NCBI GenBank assembly: GCA_964036045.1
Contig: OZ038384.1
Location: 37,440,238 to 37,504,237, forward strand
DNA from: Eutreptiella sp. 'Long Island Sound 2002'
Lineage: Eukaryota; Euglenozoa; Euglenophyceae; Eutreptiales; Eutreptiaceae
Reading direction: 5' to 3'
DNA: 64,000 nt
Shown here: positions 9,596-19,800 of the stretch, piece by piece
How the letters are laid out: the number at the start of each line of letters is the position of its first letter
Position numbering within the stretch: the stretch's first letter is position 1
Position numbers and translations under genes: made by a program
Notes under the pieces: generated by a model
What the model was told of the DNA's origin: nothing
The model's database searches: none
What the model saw: only the letters and a program-made list of their open reading frames with translations

Positions 9596-11818
9596 CTATT
9601 TGGGCGTCTGGCCGTACTGGCGTAGAGACCCATACTTTGTGATACTAGGGGCCCCTAGGGGCCCCATGGTGACCCGTAGCGTAGGTTTTGACTTCTGATT
9701 TTGTTCCCGTTTGTTGGGGACCCCCGAGAATGCAGGGGTGACATAGCATTTCCGCCCTCTTTTGGGCCCCAACCTTCCGGTGCTATTGAGGAAACTGGGA
9801 CAATCTTTGAATCCACGCTTTGTCGCGTGGTGCATCATGGTGACCCCTGGCCTAGGTTTTGACTTCTGATTTTGTTCCCGTTTGTTGGGGACCCCCGAGA
9901 ATGCAGGGGTGACGTAGCATTTCCGCCCTCTTTTGGGCCCCAACCTTCCGGTGCTATTGAGGAAACCGGGACAATCTTTAAATCCACGCTTTGTCGCGTG
10001 GTGCATCATGGTGACCCCTGGCCTAGGTTTTGACTTCTGATTTTGTTCCCGTTTGTTGGGGACCCCCGAGAATGCAGGGGTGACGTAGCATTTCCGCCCT
10101 CTTTTGGGCCCCAACCTTCCGGTGCTATTGAGGAAACCGGGACAATCTTTAAATCCACGCTTTGTCGCGTGGTGCATCATGGTGACCCCTGGCGTAGGTT
10201 TTGTTTTCTGATTTTGATCCCGTTTGTTGGGGACCCCCCAGAATGCAGGGGTGACGTAGCATTTCCGCCCTCTTTTGGGCCCCAACCTTCCGGTGCTATT
10301 GAGGAAACCGGGACAATCTTTGAATCCACGCTTTGTCGCGTGGTGCATCATGGTGACCCCTGGCGTAGGTTTTTTTTTCTGATTTTGTTCCCGTTTGTTG
10401 GGGACCCCCAAGAATGCAGGGGTGACGTAGCATTTCCGCCCTCTTTTGGGCCCCAACCTTCCGGTGCTATTGAGGAAACTGGGACAATCTTTGAATCCAC
10501 GCTTTGTCGCGTGGTGCATCATGGTGACCCCTGGCCTAGGTTTTGACTTCTGATTTTGTTCCCGTTTGTTGGGGACCCCCGAGAATGCAGGGGTGACGTA
10601 GCATTTCCGCCCTCTTTTGGGCCCCAACCTTCCGGTGCTATTGAGGAAACCGGGACAATCTTTAAATCCACGCTTTGTCGCGTGGTGCATCATGGTGACC
10701 CCTGGCCTAGGTTTTGACTTCTGATTTTGTTTCCGTTTGTTGGGGACCCCTGAGAATGCAGGGGTGACGTAGCATTTCCGCCCTTTTTTGGGCCCCAACC
10801 TTCCGGTGCTATTGAGGAAACTGGGACAATCTTTGAATCCACGCTTTGTCGCGTGGTGCATCATGGTGACCCCTGGCCTAGGTTTTGACTTCTGATTTTG
10901 TTCCCGTTTGTTGGGGACCCCCGAGAATGCAGGGGTGACGTAGCATTTCCGCCCTCTTTTGGGCCCCAACCTTCCGGTGCTATTGAGGAAACTGGGACAA
11001 TCTTTGAATCCACGCTTTGTCGCGTGGTGCATCATGGTGACCCCTGGCCTAGGTTTTGACTTCTGATTTTGTTCCCGTTTGTTGGGGACCCCTGAGAATG
11101 CAGGGGTGACGTAGCATTTCCGCCCTCTTTTGGGCCCCAACCTTCCGGTGCTATTGAGGAAACCGGGACAATCTTTGAATCCACGCTTTGTCGCGTGGTG
11201 CATCATGGTGACCCCTGGCCTAGGTTTTGACTTCTGATTTTGTTCCCGTTTGTTGGGGACCCCTGAGAATGCAGGGGTGACGTAGCATTTCCGCCCTTTT
11301 TTGGGCCCCAACCTTCCGGTGCTATTAAGGAAACCGGGACAATCTTTGAATCCACGCTTTGTCGCGTGGTGCATCATGGTGACCCCTGGCCTAGGTTTTG
11401 ACTTCTGATTTTGTTCCCGTTTGTTGGGGACCCCTGAGAATGCAGGGGTGACGTAGCATTTCCGCCCTTTTTTGGGCCCCAACCTTCCGGTGCTATTAAG
11501 GAAACCGGGACAATCTTTGAATCCACGCTTTGTCGCGTGGTGCATCATGGTGACCCCTGGCGTAGGTTTTGTTTTCTGATTTTGTGTGGCACGACACGCA
11601 ATACCGTTTGCGACTCTCTTGCCTTGATTGTGTTTATGCTTTACGTTATATCTCTGCAGATTGGCGAAGAGCCATTTCCACTCAGGGGGACAAATACGCA
11701 TCGGACGCCCAAAAATTCCAGTGGGAAGTGGAAGTATTGAAGCAAGTCCGATTATCCGATACAAGGACGCGATTAAGGCTCGTGTGAGTACCATGTACGT
11801 AAGGGAAAGGGCATTCAT
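9596..11818 (-). CDS. Hypothetical 740-aa protein made of 57-aa repeats
   Basis: Because 171 is divisible by 3 and no unit has a stop in this frame, the minus strand stays open across the whole array. It encodes 57-residue repeats with the core GFKDCPGFLNSTGRLGPK and CYVTPAFSGVPNK. Each repeat is basic and has two Cys. About 80 N-terminal residues come from unrelated DNA upstream (11587-11818). There is no signal peptide or known domain. The plus strand is also partly open, so this may be a satellite with a fortuitous frame. A real repeat protein is possible but unproven. Confidence 0.25.
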   Translation of the reverse strand: MNALSLTYMVLTRALIASLYRIIGLASILPLPTGIFGRPMRICPPEWKWLFANLQRYNVKHKHNQGKRVANGIACRATQNQKTKPTPGVTMMHHATKRGFKDCPGFLNSTGRLGPKKGRKCYVTPAFSGVPNKREQNQKSKPRPGVTMMHHATKRGFKDCPGFLNSTGRLGPKKGRKCYVTPAFSGVPNKREQNQKSKPRPGVTMMHHATKRGFKDCPGFLNSTGRLGPKRGRKCYVTPAFSGVPNKREQNQKSKPRPGVTMMHHATKRGFKDCPSFLNSTGRLGPKRGRKCYVTPAFSGVPNKREQNQKSKPRPGVTMMHHATKRGFKDCPSFLNSTGRLGPKKGRKCYVTPAFSGVPNKRKQNQKSKPRPGVTMMHHATKRGFKDCPGFLNSTGRLGPKRGRKCYVTPAFSGVPNKREQNQKSKPRPGVTMMHHATKRGFKDCPSFLNSTGRLGPKRGRKCYVTPAFLGVPNKREQNQKKKPTPGVTMMHHATKRGFKDCPGFLNSTGRLGPKRGRKCYVTPAFWGVPNKRDQNQKTKPTPGVTMMHHATKRGFKDCPGFLNSTGRLGPKRGRKCYVTPAFSGVPNKREQNQKSKPRPGVTMMHHATKRGFKDCPGFLNSTGRLGPKRGRKCYVTPAFSGVPNKREQNQKSKPRPGVTMMHHATKRGFKDCPSFLNSTGRLGPKRGRKCYVTPAFSGVPNKREQNQKSKPTLRVTMGPLGAPSITKYGSLRQYGQTPK
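9670..11586. repeat. 171-bp tandem array, 11 full units
   Basis: Units begin with TGACCCNTGGC at 9670, 9841, 10012, 10183 and so on to 11380, with a 36-bp partial unit at 11551. All 11 units are exactly 171 bp. Differences are point substitutions only (for example GACTTC versus GTTTTC, ACCGGG versus ACTGGG). Homogeneity without indels points to recent amplification or constraint on length. The array sits inside the CemA-like intron. Confidence 0.95.
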
Positions 11819-11949
11819 GGATCAGGTTACATGCAAGTTTGCCCCAACCCAACCCCCCTCGCTAAAAATGGTGCAACCCACGCCTTTGGAATGTATGGCG
11901 TTTTTACGTCGTTTTACGAACTACACACATCAATTTTTGGCGCAAGCAG

Positions 11950-12675
11950 CGCCCAAAGTATCCGGAGCAACCTGTCACGGGTGTGCCAAAGGTGATTGAG
12001 CAAATCTTGCGGTTGGGCAAGGGTAACCACTTACCAAGGGATGAGGAAGGTGTAATTATCCAGGATGGGCTTGATGGCCAACCATTCCCTGAAGGCGGCA
12101 GTGAAGCGCCAACACTGCAGCCTGAGATTGACCGTTTGCGCCGTGAGAAAAGAGAGAGAGAGGCCAAGAAGCAAGCAAAACATGCGCAGCAGGTCCTAGA
12201 AAAGCGGCAACGCACACTGGATGCTTTTTGTGTTGCTGCGCCCCCTCGAGCCGATGTGGCTTCGTCTAGCTCCAGTCTCCCTCAACCTTCTCAGTGCTCG
12301 CAACCCCCTGTGGCTACACAATCTCAACCCCAATCCAATTCTAACCGCAAGGGAAAGGAGAGAGCCCCTTCCTCACAACCGAAACCACCGGCTAAAAAAA
12401 CCAAGAAAAGGAAGCAACCCGATGAACCTCGAACATTCACCGAGGAGGAGGTGGCAAAAATGAACAAACAAACGGAAGACAAGATCTTGGAGATGTTGCT
12501 CCGTATACATGAGAAAAGCACCGGAGCTCATCCTCTTGACCCGCAAAAAGATGGTGTTGGGTGGTGGATTAAGCGTTGTGGCGGAACTCGGTCCTTAAGG
12601 ACGCAAATCAGTTATATGGGTATTGATGCCTACTCTGCCGAGGAGTTTTGGCTAAAGTATGGGCATGATGATTGA
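11950..12675 (+). CDS. Accessory ORF of a Harbinger-like transposon
   Basis: A splice acceptor (GCAAGCAG|) ends at 11949 and opens a frame reading RPKYPEQPVTGVPKVIEQIL. It has a Lys/Glu-rich coiled segment (about residues 60-85), a Ser/Pro/Gln-rich linker, a PPAKKTKKRKQP basic patch and a C-terminal helical stretch (FTEEEVAKMNKQTEDKILEM). An exon-like stretch at about 11590-11790 (CADWRRAISTQ type) may precede it. It ends in TGA at 12673-12675, and the DDE frame continues in the same phase. It is either ORF1 of a two-gene element or the N-terminus of one protein cut by a nonsense codon. Confidence 0.5.
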   Translation, partial: RPKYPEQPVTGVPKVIEQILRLGKGNHLPRDEEGVIIQDGLDGQPFPEGGSEAPTLQPEIDRLRREKREREAKKQAKHAQQVLEKRQRTLDAFCVAAPPRADVASSSSSLPQPSQCSQPPVATQSQPQSNSNRKGKERAPSSQPKPPAKKTKKRKQPDEPRTFTEEEVAKMNKQTEDKILEMLLRIHEKSTGAHPLDPQKDGVGWWIKRCGGTRSLRTQISYMGIDAYSAEEFWLKYGHDD

Positions 12676-13602
12676 CTTCCACGCGAACATTTGTTCCGCT
12701 TCTTTTTCTTCCTCAAGCACACTCTACCTCATAGGTGTGCTCATCTCCTCTCCGGAGTAAGAGGGTGCTCTACAGAGGTTTGGTGGGCAAGTGTGCATCA
12801 TGTTCGTTCTTACTTGAATGGTGTTGTCGCTGAAATTCGATGGGCGGAACGATTGTCGGAGTGGAACCACGTTCCACACTTTCCATATTTCGTGACACAC
12901 TACGTGGATAGCATGCCCATTGCGTCCATAGGAGGCATGCTTTGTGATGTCTTGTTTAATCCTAAATACGCCGGGTGCGTATACAAAGTTACGGTTGCCA
13001 TTGACAGCCTGGGCAACATCGTTTGGATTTGTCCGTTGGCCCCGGGGACATCGGCGGATGCTCTCATTTGGGATCGCGAAGGGCCGAAAAGGAGCAAGGG
13101 GCATTATATTGATTATGAGATTGGCTCCATGGATGGTGCATACAAGGGGCGCCTCCATGTGGCATGGCCATTTATCGGTCGAAAGACGTTGACCGAGCAG
13201 CAAAAGGAGTACAACGATGTTCGTGGGTTCTATAGGGCACACATTGAGCACTTGTTTGCACGCATGTGGCACTGAGGCATTGTAAGGAACATATGGAGGG
13301 GATCCGGTACGGAGTTGCATGAGTACGTGCGTGTACTCTTGCATTTGCAGCAATTTTTGATCCGAAGACAGGTACGGTACCCTCCATATGGTCCATGGGA
13401 ACACGTACCTGTACATGTATGGACCGCACCTACACAGGAGGACAATGATGATGAGGATGTTGTGGGTGATGATGGGGATGTTTGTGCCCTTTGTTGCACC
13501 AAGTTTGACCCTGAAAAGATGTCCATGTGTGACAAGTGTGAATTGCAATATTGTACGGATTGCATTGACACGCACACATGTGACAGTGTGACATTTCTTT
13601 GA
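12676..13602 (+). pseudogene. PIF/Harbinger-like DDE transposase with C-terminal zinc motif
   Basis: The frame contains the DDE_Tnp_4-type order: VDSMPIASIGG (first Asp), a YKVTVAIDSLGNIVWICPL strand, GTSADALIW, then MDGAYKG (second Asp) and RAHIEHLFARMWH (Glu before the family's arginine/aromatic block). A TGA at 13273-13275 interrupts the frame where the family usually has Trp. Reading continues in phase through GIVRNIWRG to an acidic stretch and a Cys-rich tail (CALCCTKFDPEKMSMCDKC, CTDCIDTHTC) resembling a PHD/RING-type zinc module. No 3' TIR was found with certainty. The nonsense codon makes this copy probably inactive. Confidence 0.75.
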
Positions 13603-13651
13603 TTCTGCAACTTTGTCATGTTGTGCACACAAGTTGCGTATTCTCAATGTG

Positions 13652-14269
13652 TAAACCCCCCCCGCTTTTAATATTCACATCGGTTTAATATTCAACCCCC
13701 ATTTAATATTCACACCCCCATTTAATATTCACGGCAGTATTACTATTCACATGGGCGGAGAACACCGGCCAAAGACACAAAGCACGTGCACAACACTGAG
13801 CGGCGGGATAGACCCCCTTTTCATTTCGAAGCGTGCTCCCCTAATATGGCAGCACTTTTTGGTTCACCTTTGAAAAGGATGTACGGCGGGATCTGAAATA
13901 CCTTGCAGGCAGCAAAAGAGGCGTTCACCCACAATCTTTTCTGAGAAGCATTTGCAGCCGCAACACCTTCATCCTCGGGACAGTTTTCATCCTCCCCATC
14001 AGAGTCATCACAAGCATCAATATCACTATCTGATTTTTGGAAATCAGATAGAAGCTCCACTTCTGACTCTGCTGTGCTGATAGACCACCCATCATCATCC
14101 ATGCTGTGTGCAAAAACTGCATGCAAAATAGTGTAACAGTGTCGGTATGCCCTGAGAACTGCCCAACTTGTGAATATTAAACCAACCCCCATTTAATGTT
14201 CACACCCCCATTTAATATTCACGGCAGTTTAATATTCACACGTGAATATTAAACGCGGGGGGGGGTTTA
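13652..14269. mobile_element. 618-bp MITE-like element with TIRs TAAACCCCCCCCGC...AATATTCAC
   Basis: The left end reads TAAACC, a C run, CGCTTTTAATATTCAC. The right end, reverse complemented, reads TAAACC, a C run, CGCGTTTAATATTCAC. Both subterminal regions carry three or four tandem copies of CCCCCATTTAATATTCAC. The TA at each end may be a target duplication. No transposase is encoded; the interior carries an acidic ORF (13821-14102). Confidence 0.7.
13821..14102 (-). CDS. Acidic ORF inside the MITE
   Basis: The frame from ATG at 14102 reads MDDDGWSISTAESEVELL, then an Asp/Glu/Ser-rich stretch, then a more ordered segment (KRLWVNASFAACKVFQIPPY) before the stop. Acidic Ser-Asp tracts followed by a hydrophobic block are common in regulatory or transposon accessory proteins. 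Its position between two TIR blocks suggests an exon carried by, or captured in, a non-autonomous element. I do not recognise the family. Confidence 0.3.
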   Translation of the reverse strand: MDDDGWSISTAESEVELLSDFQKSDSDIDACDDSDGEDENCPEDEGVAAANASQKRLWVNASFAACKVFQIPPYILFKGEPKSAAILGEHASK

Positions 14270-14724
14270 GTTAGTCGACAATGGACAAGAAAGACAGTTG
14301 TGTGTTCTTGAGGGTGGCGACCAATGCGTTGTTCATGGCCTTTCCGGATGTGCATGATGTGTGTTACGTGAAGGGAAGGTGGTTTGCAACTTTCTTGAGC
14401 TAGGGCAGTTTGGGTCACCTGATTCTAAGGGCGTTTCCAAGGGGTGTGCTTGGGGGCTCTTCGGGGGGAACATAGTCTAAAAGTAGTGCGCAGTGCGCGC
14501 ACAGTGCAAAGATTCAGGGCTCAGAAGTACCCAGTTTGGGTACGTTTAGCGGAACACTATCCGGGAAATGGGCCAAGGTAGGAAAAATGGGGGAAAATGG
14601 GGGTAACTGAGGGAAATTCAGATTGCTTGGTGGAAAAATGGGAAATGTAGGGGCTGAAAAGGCCAAAAATCAAGGTTTAGGTTGGCAACAAGGCTGTGGG
14701 GGGGGGGGGGCGCATTGGTGAAAG

Positions 14725-14965
14725 CTCCCGAGGAAAAATGGGGGAAAATGGGGAAAGCGCCGGAGGAAAAATGGGGGAAAATTGGGGAAAATGGGGGAAA
14801 ATGGCGCAAAATGGGGGGGAAATGGGGAGGAAATGGGGGGAAAGGGTACCGGTTGCACCACCCAAGTTTCCTTATTTTCCCCCATTTCCCCCCATTTTCC
14901 CCCATTTCCCCCCCCTTTCCCCCCATTTTCCCCCATTTTCCCCCATTTTCCCCCATTTTTCCTTG
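14725..14965. repeat. Polypurine/polypyrimidine inverted repeat
   Basis: The left half (about 14730-14845) is built of GGGGGAAAAT units. The right half (about 14875-14960) is built of the complementary ATTTTCCCCC units, with a roughly 30-bp loop. The strand could form a very long hairpin or an intramolecular triplex. All ORFs here are translations of the repeat. Confidence 0.8.
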
Positions 14966-15556
14966 CCATGGGTACATTGTGGGTACGTTTGTGGGTACAG
15001 TACCCGCCACCGGAGCCGGGTACTTCTGAGCCCTGAAGATTCCCACATGGACATGGGGGCAATGAAGGCTGAGGGCTAGGCTAGGCTGGAGCTCCCCAGA
15101 AACCCTGGCTCCAAGTCCGTGGGCTATTGCATGCGCGGTACCAAGAGGGGGAACAGGGTGCAAGTGGGCAGAGGGGATTATATGACAAGGGACACCCGGA
15201 GAGAACACCAGGACCGGGCCTGTTCTTGCTTCGCCGCATGCGTGCTGCTTTGTATCTTGGTTGCTGCATTGCACCTATAGGAAGCGCCCTTGCTTGCCGC
15301 TTGTTGCTATGCTGCCGTGTTGCTATGCCTTACCCCCTTACCCCCGGCGTTTCCACGGGCCAGCTCCCGTCGCCGTTGCTAATGCTAAAGCTCTGCAGTT
15401 GCCACTGCCCCCGAAGCCTGGTTGGCCGGTATCCCCGGTCCTCTGGGTCCTCCGTCATGCTGTGGGCCACCCCAGGCAGCCCTGGGACCCACGGGATCGA
15501 GCAAGGCAGGAACCACCTGTCGGTGCGAGATGGCCGGTAACTCCAGTAGACGGCAT

Positions 15557-15650
15557 GATAAGTGGTTATGACTATGACTATGACTATGACTATGTATGTA
15601 TGTATGTATGTATGTATGTATGTATGTATGTATGTATGTATGTATGTCCT
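15557..15650 (+). repeat. Compound microsatellite (ATGACT)n(TATG)n
   Basis: Four TATGAC units pass directly into about 13 GTAT/TATG units ending near 15647. Frames through it encode YVCM repeats and are not genes. Confidence 0.95.
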
Positions 15651-16815
15651 CCGCGGTTCGTTGCCTGGGCGTCTCCATCTATGTTCCCCCCTCTTGTACC
15701 CTTGCGTATGCCCACCCAAACACATTGAGCGCCGTTTGGCAGTTGGAATTCGGAGCTCCTTTGTAGAGCTTCTGGGCTACCACCGCACAGTGTACTACCC
15801 ATGTGTTTTTGTCTGCTCTCTCCAATACTATGCCATTTGTCCACTCCTGGGGCTCTTTTTTGTTGTCCGTGACGGTTCGGATGCAGCTAGCATTCCCATC
15901 CGGGTACCCTACCCTTGCCGTGCGCGCCTCGGCTATTACGGCTGTGCACCGAAAGCTTGCCAAAACGCAATGGGACGTCCCTATGTCTGTGCAGTGGGTC
16001 ATGTACATCTCCTCTCGCCTACCACAATCGCTCCACGACATGGCCTCTGACCTTGTGACGTGGCTCCACAGATCCGCTGTGTGGCGGGGTCCCTGTTACG
16101 CTTCTTGGCACATTGCACACACGGCCCCTCTACACACTTTTGTGCAGATTGGTAGTTTGACCTGCTTACCCTCCAAGGCCTACAGTCTAGTCCATTCTGT
16201 CATCTCAACCACAGGTGGGCTGGGGAGTTCACCGGGGGCGGGGGGCACTACTGTTACCCTGTGGCGTTCTGAGACGATACCAGGTGCCTCGTGGCACCGT
16301 CTGCTGCCCTGTACTAGCCAGAAGATAGTTCATAGGACCGTAGGTGTAGTGGACAAACAACATCCTCCTGCTGTCTTGTTCGCTACAGTGAAAGGCGCCT
16401 ATGACATGTCAGTGACGATCTCTTCTTTGCATTTGTTGTGTAACCACTCTCTTTGCCTGCCAGCGCAGAGTCGTGCTCACGCATTTATTTCCCATAGCCG
16501 GGGGGGCTTTGGGCTTTGGGCTTGTCTTCCCGATCCGAAGAGGGCCTTAGGGGCCCACGGAGTGCCTCGCATTGGGGAAGTTAGGCTCAGGCCCACCGCA
16601 CTCACTCTCGAACCATGCGGTGCAAGAGCGGGGTATACACCTCCTAGTGCGGACGTGCGTGTGCTGGCATGGGGCATGGGGCATGGGGCATGGCACATGC
16701 AAGGCACGGAAAACGGGTCGAGATCCTTTACTGGAAGCGTTCTTGAGTCGGTAGCGTGTGAACCACAGCCGCGTCCCACAGGAGCACGTGATGCCTGATG
16801 GCCAGAGTGTTCATG
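15651..16815. other. No gene recognised
   Basis: The longest frame (plus, 15803-16798) shows no domain or conserved motif and ends in a GGCATGG microsatellite near 16670-16690. It lies 3' of the antisense LINE and could be its 3' untranslated region. Confidence 0.4.
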
Positions 16816-16818
16816 GGC

Positions 16819-19800
16819 TCAGGTAGCATGAGGAGCAAGGGTTGTAAGGCGGTTGCGATAGTGAGGATCACTAGGGGTCCCGGGTGAACCTGCACAAGGT
16901 GCGCAATGGACGGGTCCTGCAGATTGGGGTGGACCAGAAATGTCACTGTGGGGGCCCATCGTGCAGTGGGGGGGGGGGGGCATTCGCATAGGTAGTCGAC
17001 CCCCCGCCAGCATTCTCCAGTGCTGTAGGTGGCACGTGGTCCAGCGGGCGAGGAACGCCACCGACAGTGGTAGGACATGGGCACAGAGCTCCGACACATG
17101 TGGATTGAGGGTTGAGCTGGGCCGAGTGGGCCACTCCAGGGTGTCTAGGACCATCAGCAGGTCCGTGAGTGAGGGCGAGCCGTCAGCCATGGCTTCCAGG
17201 ACAACACGAACACGGTCGCTGGTTCCGTCCTGTGCTGCCGAGGAGGGGTGTGCGGACGTGACAAGGCCAGAGGGAGAAAAGACGGTCCACCTGTGGGGTG
17301 GGAGGGGGGATGGCGTGTGTAGGTCCGTTTCAAGCGCCACCGTGATGGAGGTGTTGCTGGCCGGCTGTACGACGGTCGTGCCGTGAGGCAGGTATGACCC
17401 TACTAGCTTGGGCACCGTGGTGAGGAGCCGAACAAATGCCCACTGGCTGCGCACGAGAAACGATGGGCAGGAGTGGGCTACGTGGGACCAGGGGTGGTCC
17501 ACGTGTGCGTCGCAGTAATCGCATGTGTAGTAATGCACGGAGGTGGGGGGGGGGGGGGCGAAACAGTAACGCCCGCAAGCGCAAGGCGAGCACCAGGGGT
17601 GCCCTGAGGAGGGTGGAGTTCAGGAGGAGGGCTGAGAACGCCGCAGCGTTCCAGACAGCAGTGTCCCAAGCTGCCAAGGGCGCCGCCTCTCTGATGAGGG
17701 TCTGGTCGTGTAGGTGAGCTACGCTGTGTGGAGCATTGAGGAGGAGCCGCCCTTCGCTGGTGGCCAGCGCGGCCCCGCGTAATAGAGGGAGGAGTGGGGC
17801 AGTGAAGGGCCGTGCCTGGGAGGCGCCGTGTGCTGCCAGTAGGTGAGCTTCTCGCTGGAGCAGCGCCACCGTGTGTGTGTGACCTGTGTCGTGTTGTGCT
17901 CGTACCCAGAACTCTTGGGCCCCCACCATGGCGGAGACCAACTGTCTGAAGAGGTGGTTGAGGATGGAGGCAGGGGGGGGGGGCTTTGGTGAACCCGCAG
18001 TGCATGGATGCGGTGGCATCCGCCAGGAACCTGGCTTGGCCATCCCAGCCCTTGAGAAGGGAGCGGGCTACCAGCTTGGTCAGCCATTCCGCATCCGCGG
18101 ACGTGGCAGCGATCACCGATACGCCAAAACTGTACGACCGGAGGACCCCGAGCTGGGGATTGTAGAAAACAATTCCACCGCCAACTGGATGTCCGGCCAG
18201 GGCACCGTCTGTTACAACCCATAGGATGTTAGGCAAGGGGTGGTCGGAGGCAACGTGCGCATGCACGCGCATGTCATGAAGGTGAGGGAAAGGGTGGGTG
18301 TGGACGCGCGTGCGCAGGGTGGCCAGGGCTGTGCGCAAGGCCATGCCCTCCGAAAAAGGGGCCAAAGTGTCCAGGAGGTACACTGCCGATGCACGTGACA
18401 GGGGGTTGCGGCTGACCGACGCATGCAGGTAGGTCATCGCCAGAAGGCTGAGCTTGCGGAGGGGGAGGGAAGGGCATCCGACGCCGCCAGCGTGCAGCGG
18501 AAGATGCAGGAACACGTTGCACGTCCACGGGGGTAGAGCGAAGGCCGCCCGGTACGCCTTGTGGGTGTATACCTGCAGGTCATGGTGCCAGCTCGGAGGG
18601 GCCAGCACGCTGGAAAACACAAAGTCCCAGCGGGACAGGGCAAACGCTACAAAGGACCGTACCATCAATAGGGGGGACATGGGTTTGTCACGGCTGGAGT
18701 GATACACTGACCGGAACGTGCGCAGCTGGTCGCTGAGCTTGTCCGCCGGCTGGAGGGTGTGGAATATGGGTATGCCAACGATGAGGGGTGGGGCAGGGCG
18801 GGTGCGTGTTTTGAACCTGGGTACTTCCACTATAGCCGGTTGTGGGAGGCCCTCGGCATCGAGTGTGTGGTAGCTAAACTCCAACTTGTCCATGTTGGGC
18901 ACCCCGTTGGTGTGGAGCGACGCGCGTACACACTCTCCCGCGATGATGGATACCTGCGCTTTGGTGGGTTCAAAGAAGGCGCGGTCATCGCTGTAGCAAA
19001 CTCTGTTGATAGGCAGGGCTGCGGGGGATGGCCAGGGGGGGATGCGTATGTGCTTCGGGAAGGGGAGGGAGGAGGAGGCGAGGACGGACGCGCACTGATA
19101 CCCGTTGGCCGAGAAGGGGTTGCCCTGGGAGTACCCCTCCTCGGGGGTGTAGCCTGGCGTGAGGCCGTCCGCCGATACCACCCTGATGCAAAGTTGGGAG
19201 TAGAATCCCGCTGCCCATTCCCCGTAGTTCCATGCCGGGCTGAGCCTGGAGCACAGGGGCTGGACGTTGTCACGCTGCTTCCGCAGGTATGCGTCGGACT
19301 CATCCCACCCACATCGGGCCACGGACCCATACACTTCCAAGGAGGAGGTGCATGCGGCGCGACTGACTAGGGCCAAGTCGGCCGGCCTGAGTTCATCGCG
19401 GTACGCGAAATAGTCGGGGGGGTACAAAGCGGATGCTTCGAGCGTGCGGTCCAATTTGGACTTGGCCGCGTGCGCCTCGGCGCCCGTGACCGGGCTTTCG
19501 GCCACCACCGGCCGGTAGGATGTCATCAGATTTGGGGGTTTCTTTTTATCGTTGGGGGTTTTGCCCTTATAGATGCCATACTGCACTGGCATGGTTGAGA
19601 GGGAGGGGATACCGAGCCAGGCCTGTTTGTGCGAGGCCAGCACGCCCGCGCTGAGGCCGAACCCCCCCGGCTGGAGGAGTCGATGAGGGATGTTGTCCAC
19701 AGCCGTGGCCCAGGAGCCAGGGCGGGATATAGAGGGTTGCATGAGGTGATCCGAAAGCACAGGGTTAGACGAGAGACGGTTGCAGTAGGCTGTCCTGTCC

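Noticed and set aside
9670-11586. CRISPR-like array
   Set aside because: Units are contiguous 171-bp tandem repeats with no unique spacers, in intron-bearing eukaryotic DNA.
9670-11586. Relation to primate alpha satellite (also 171 bp)
   Set aside because: Only the length matches; the sequence shows no CENP-B-like box or alpha-satellite similarity.
15803-16798. 331-aa plus-strand ORF as a gene
   Set aside because: No motif or splice context, ends in a microsatellite, and lies in the likely 3' region of the antisense LINE.
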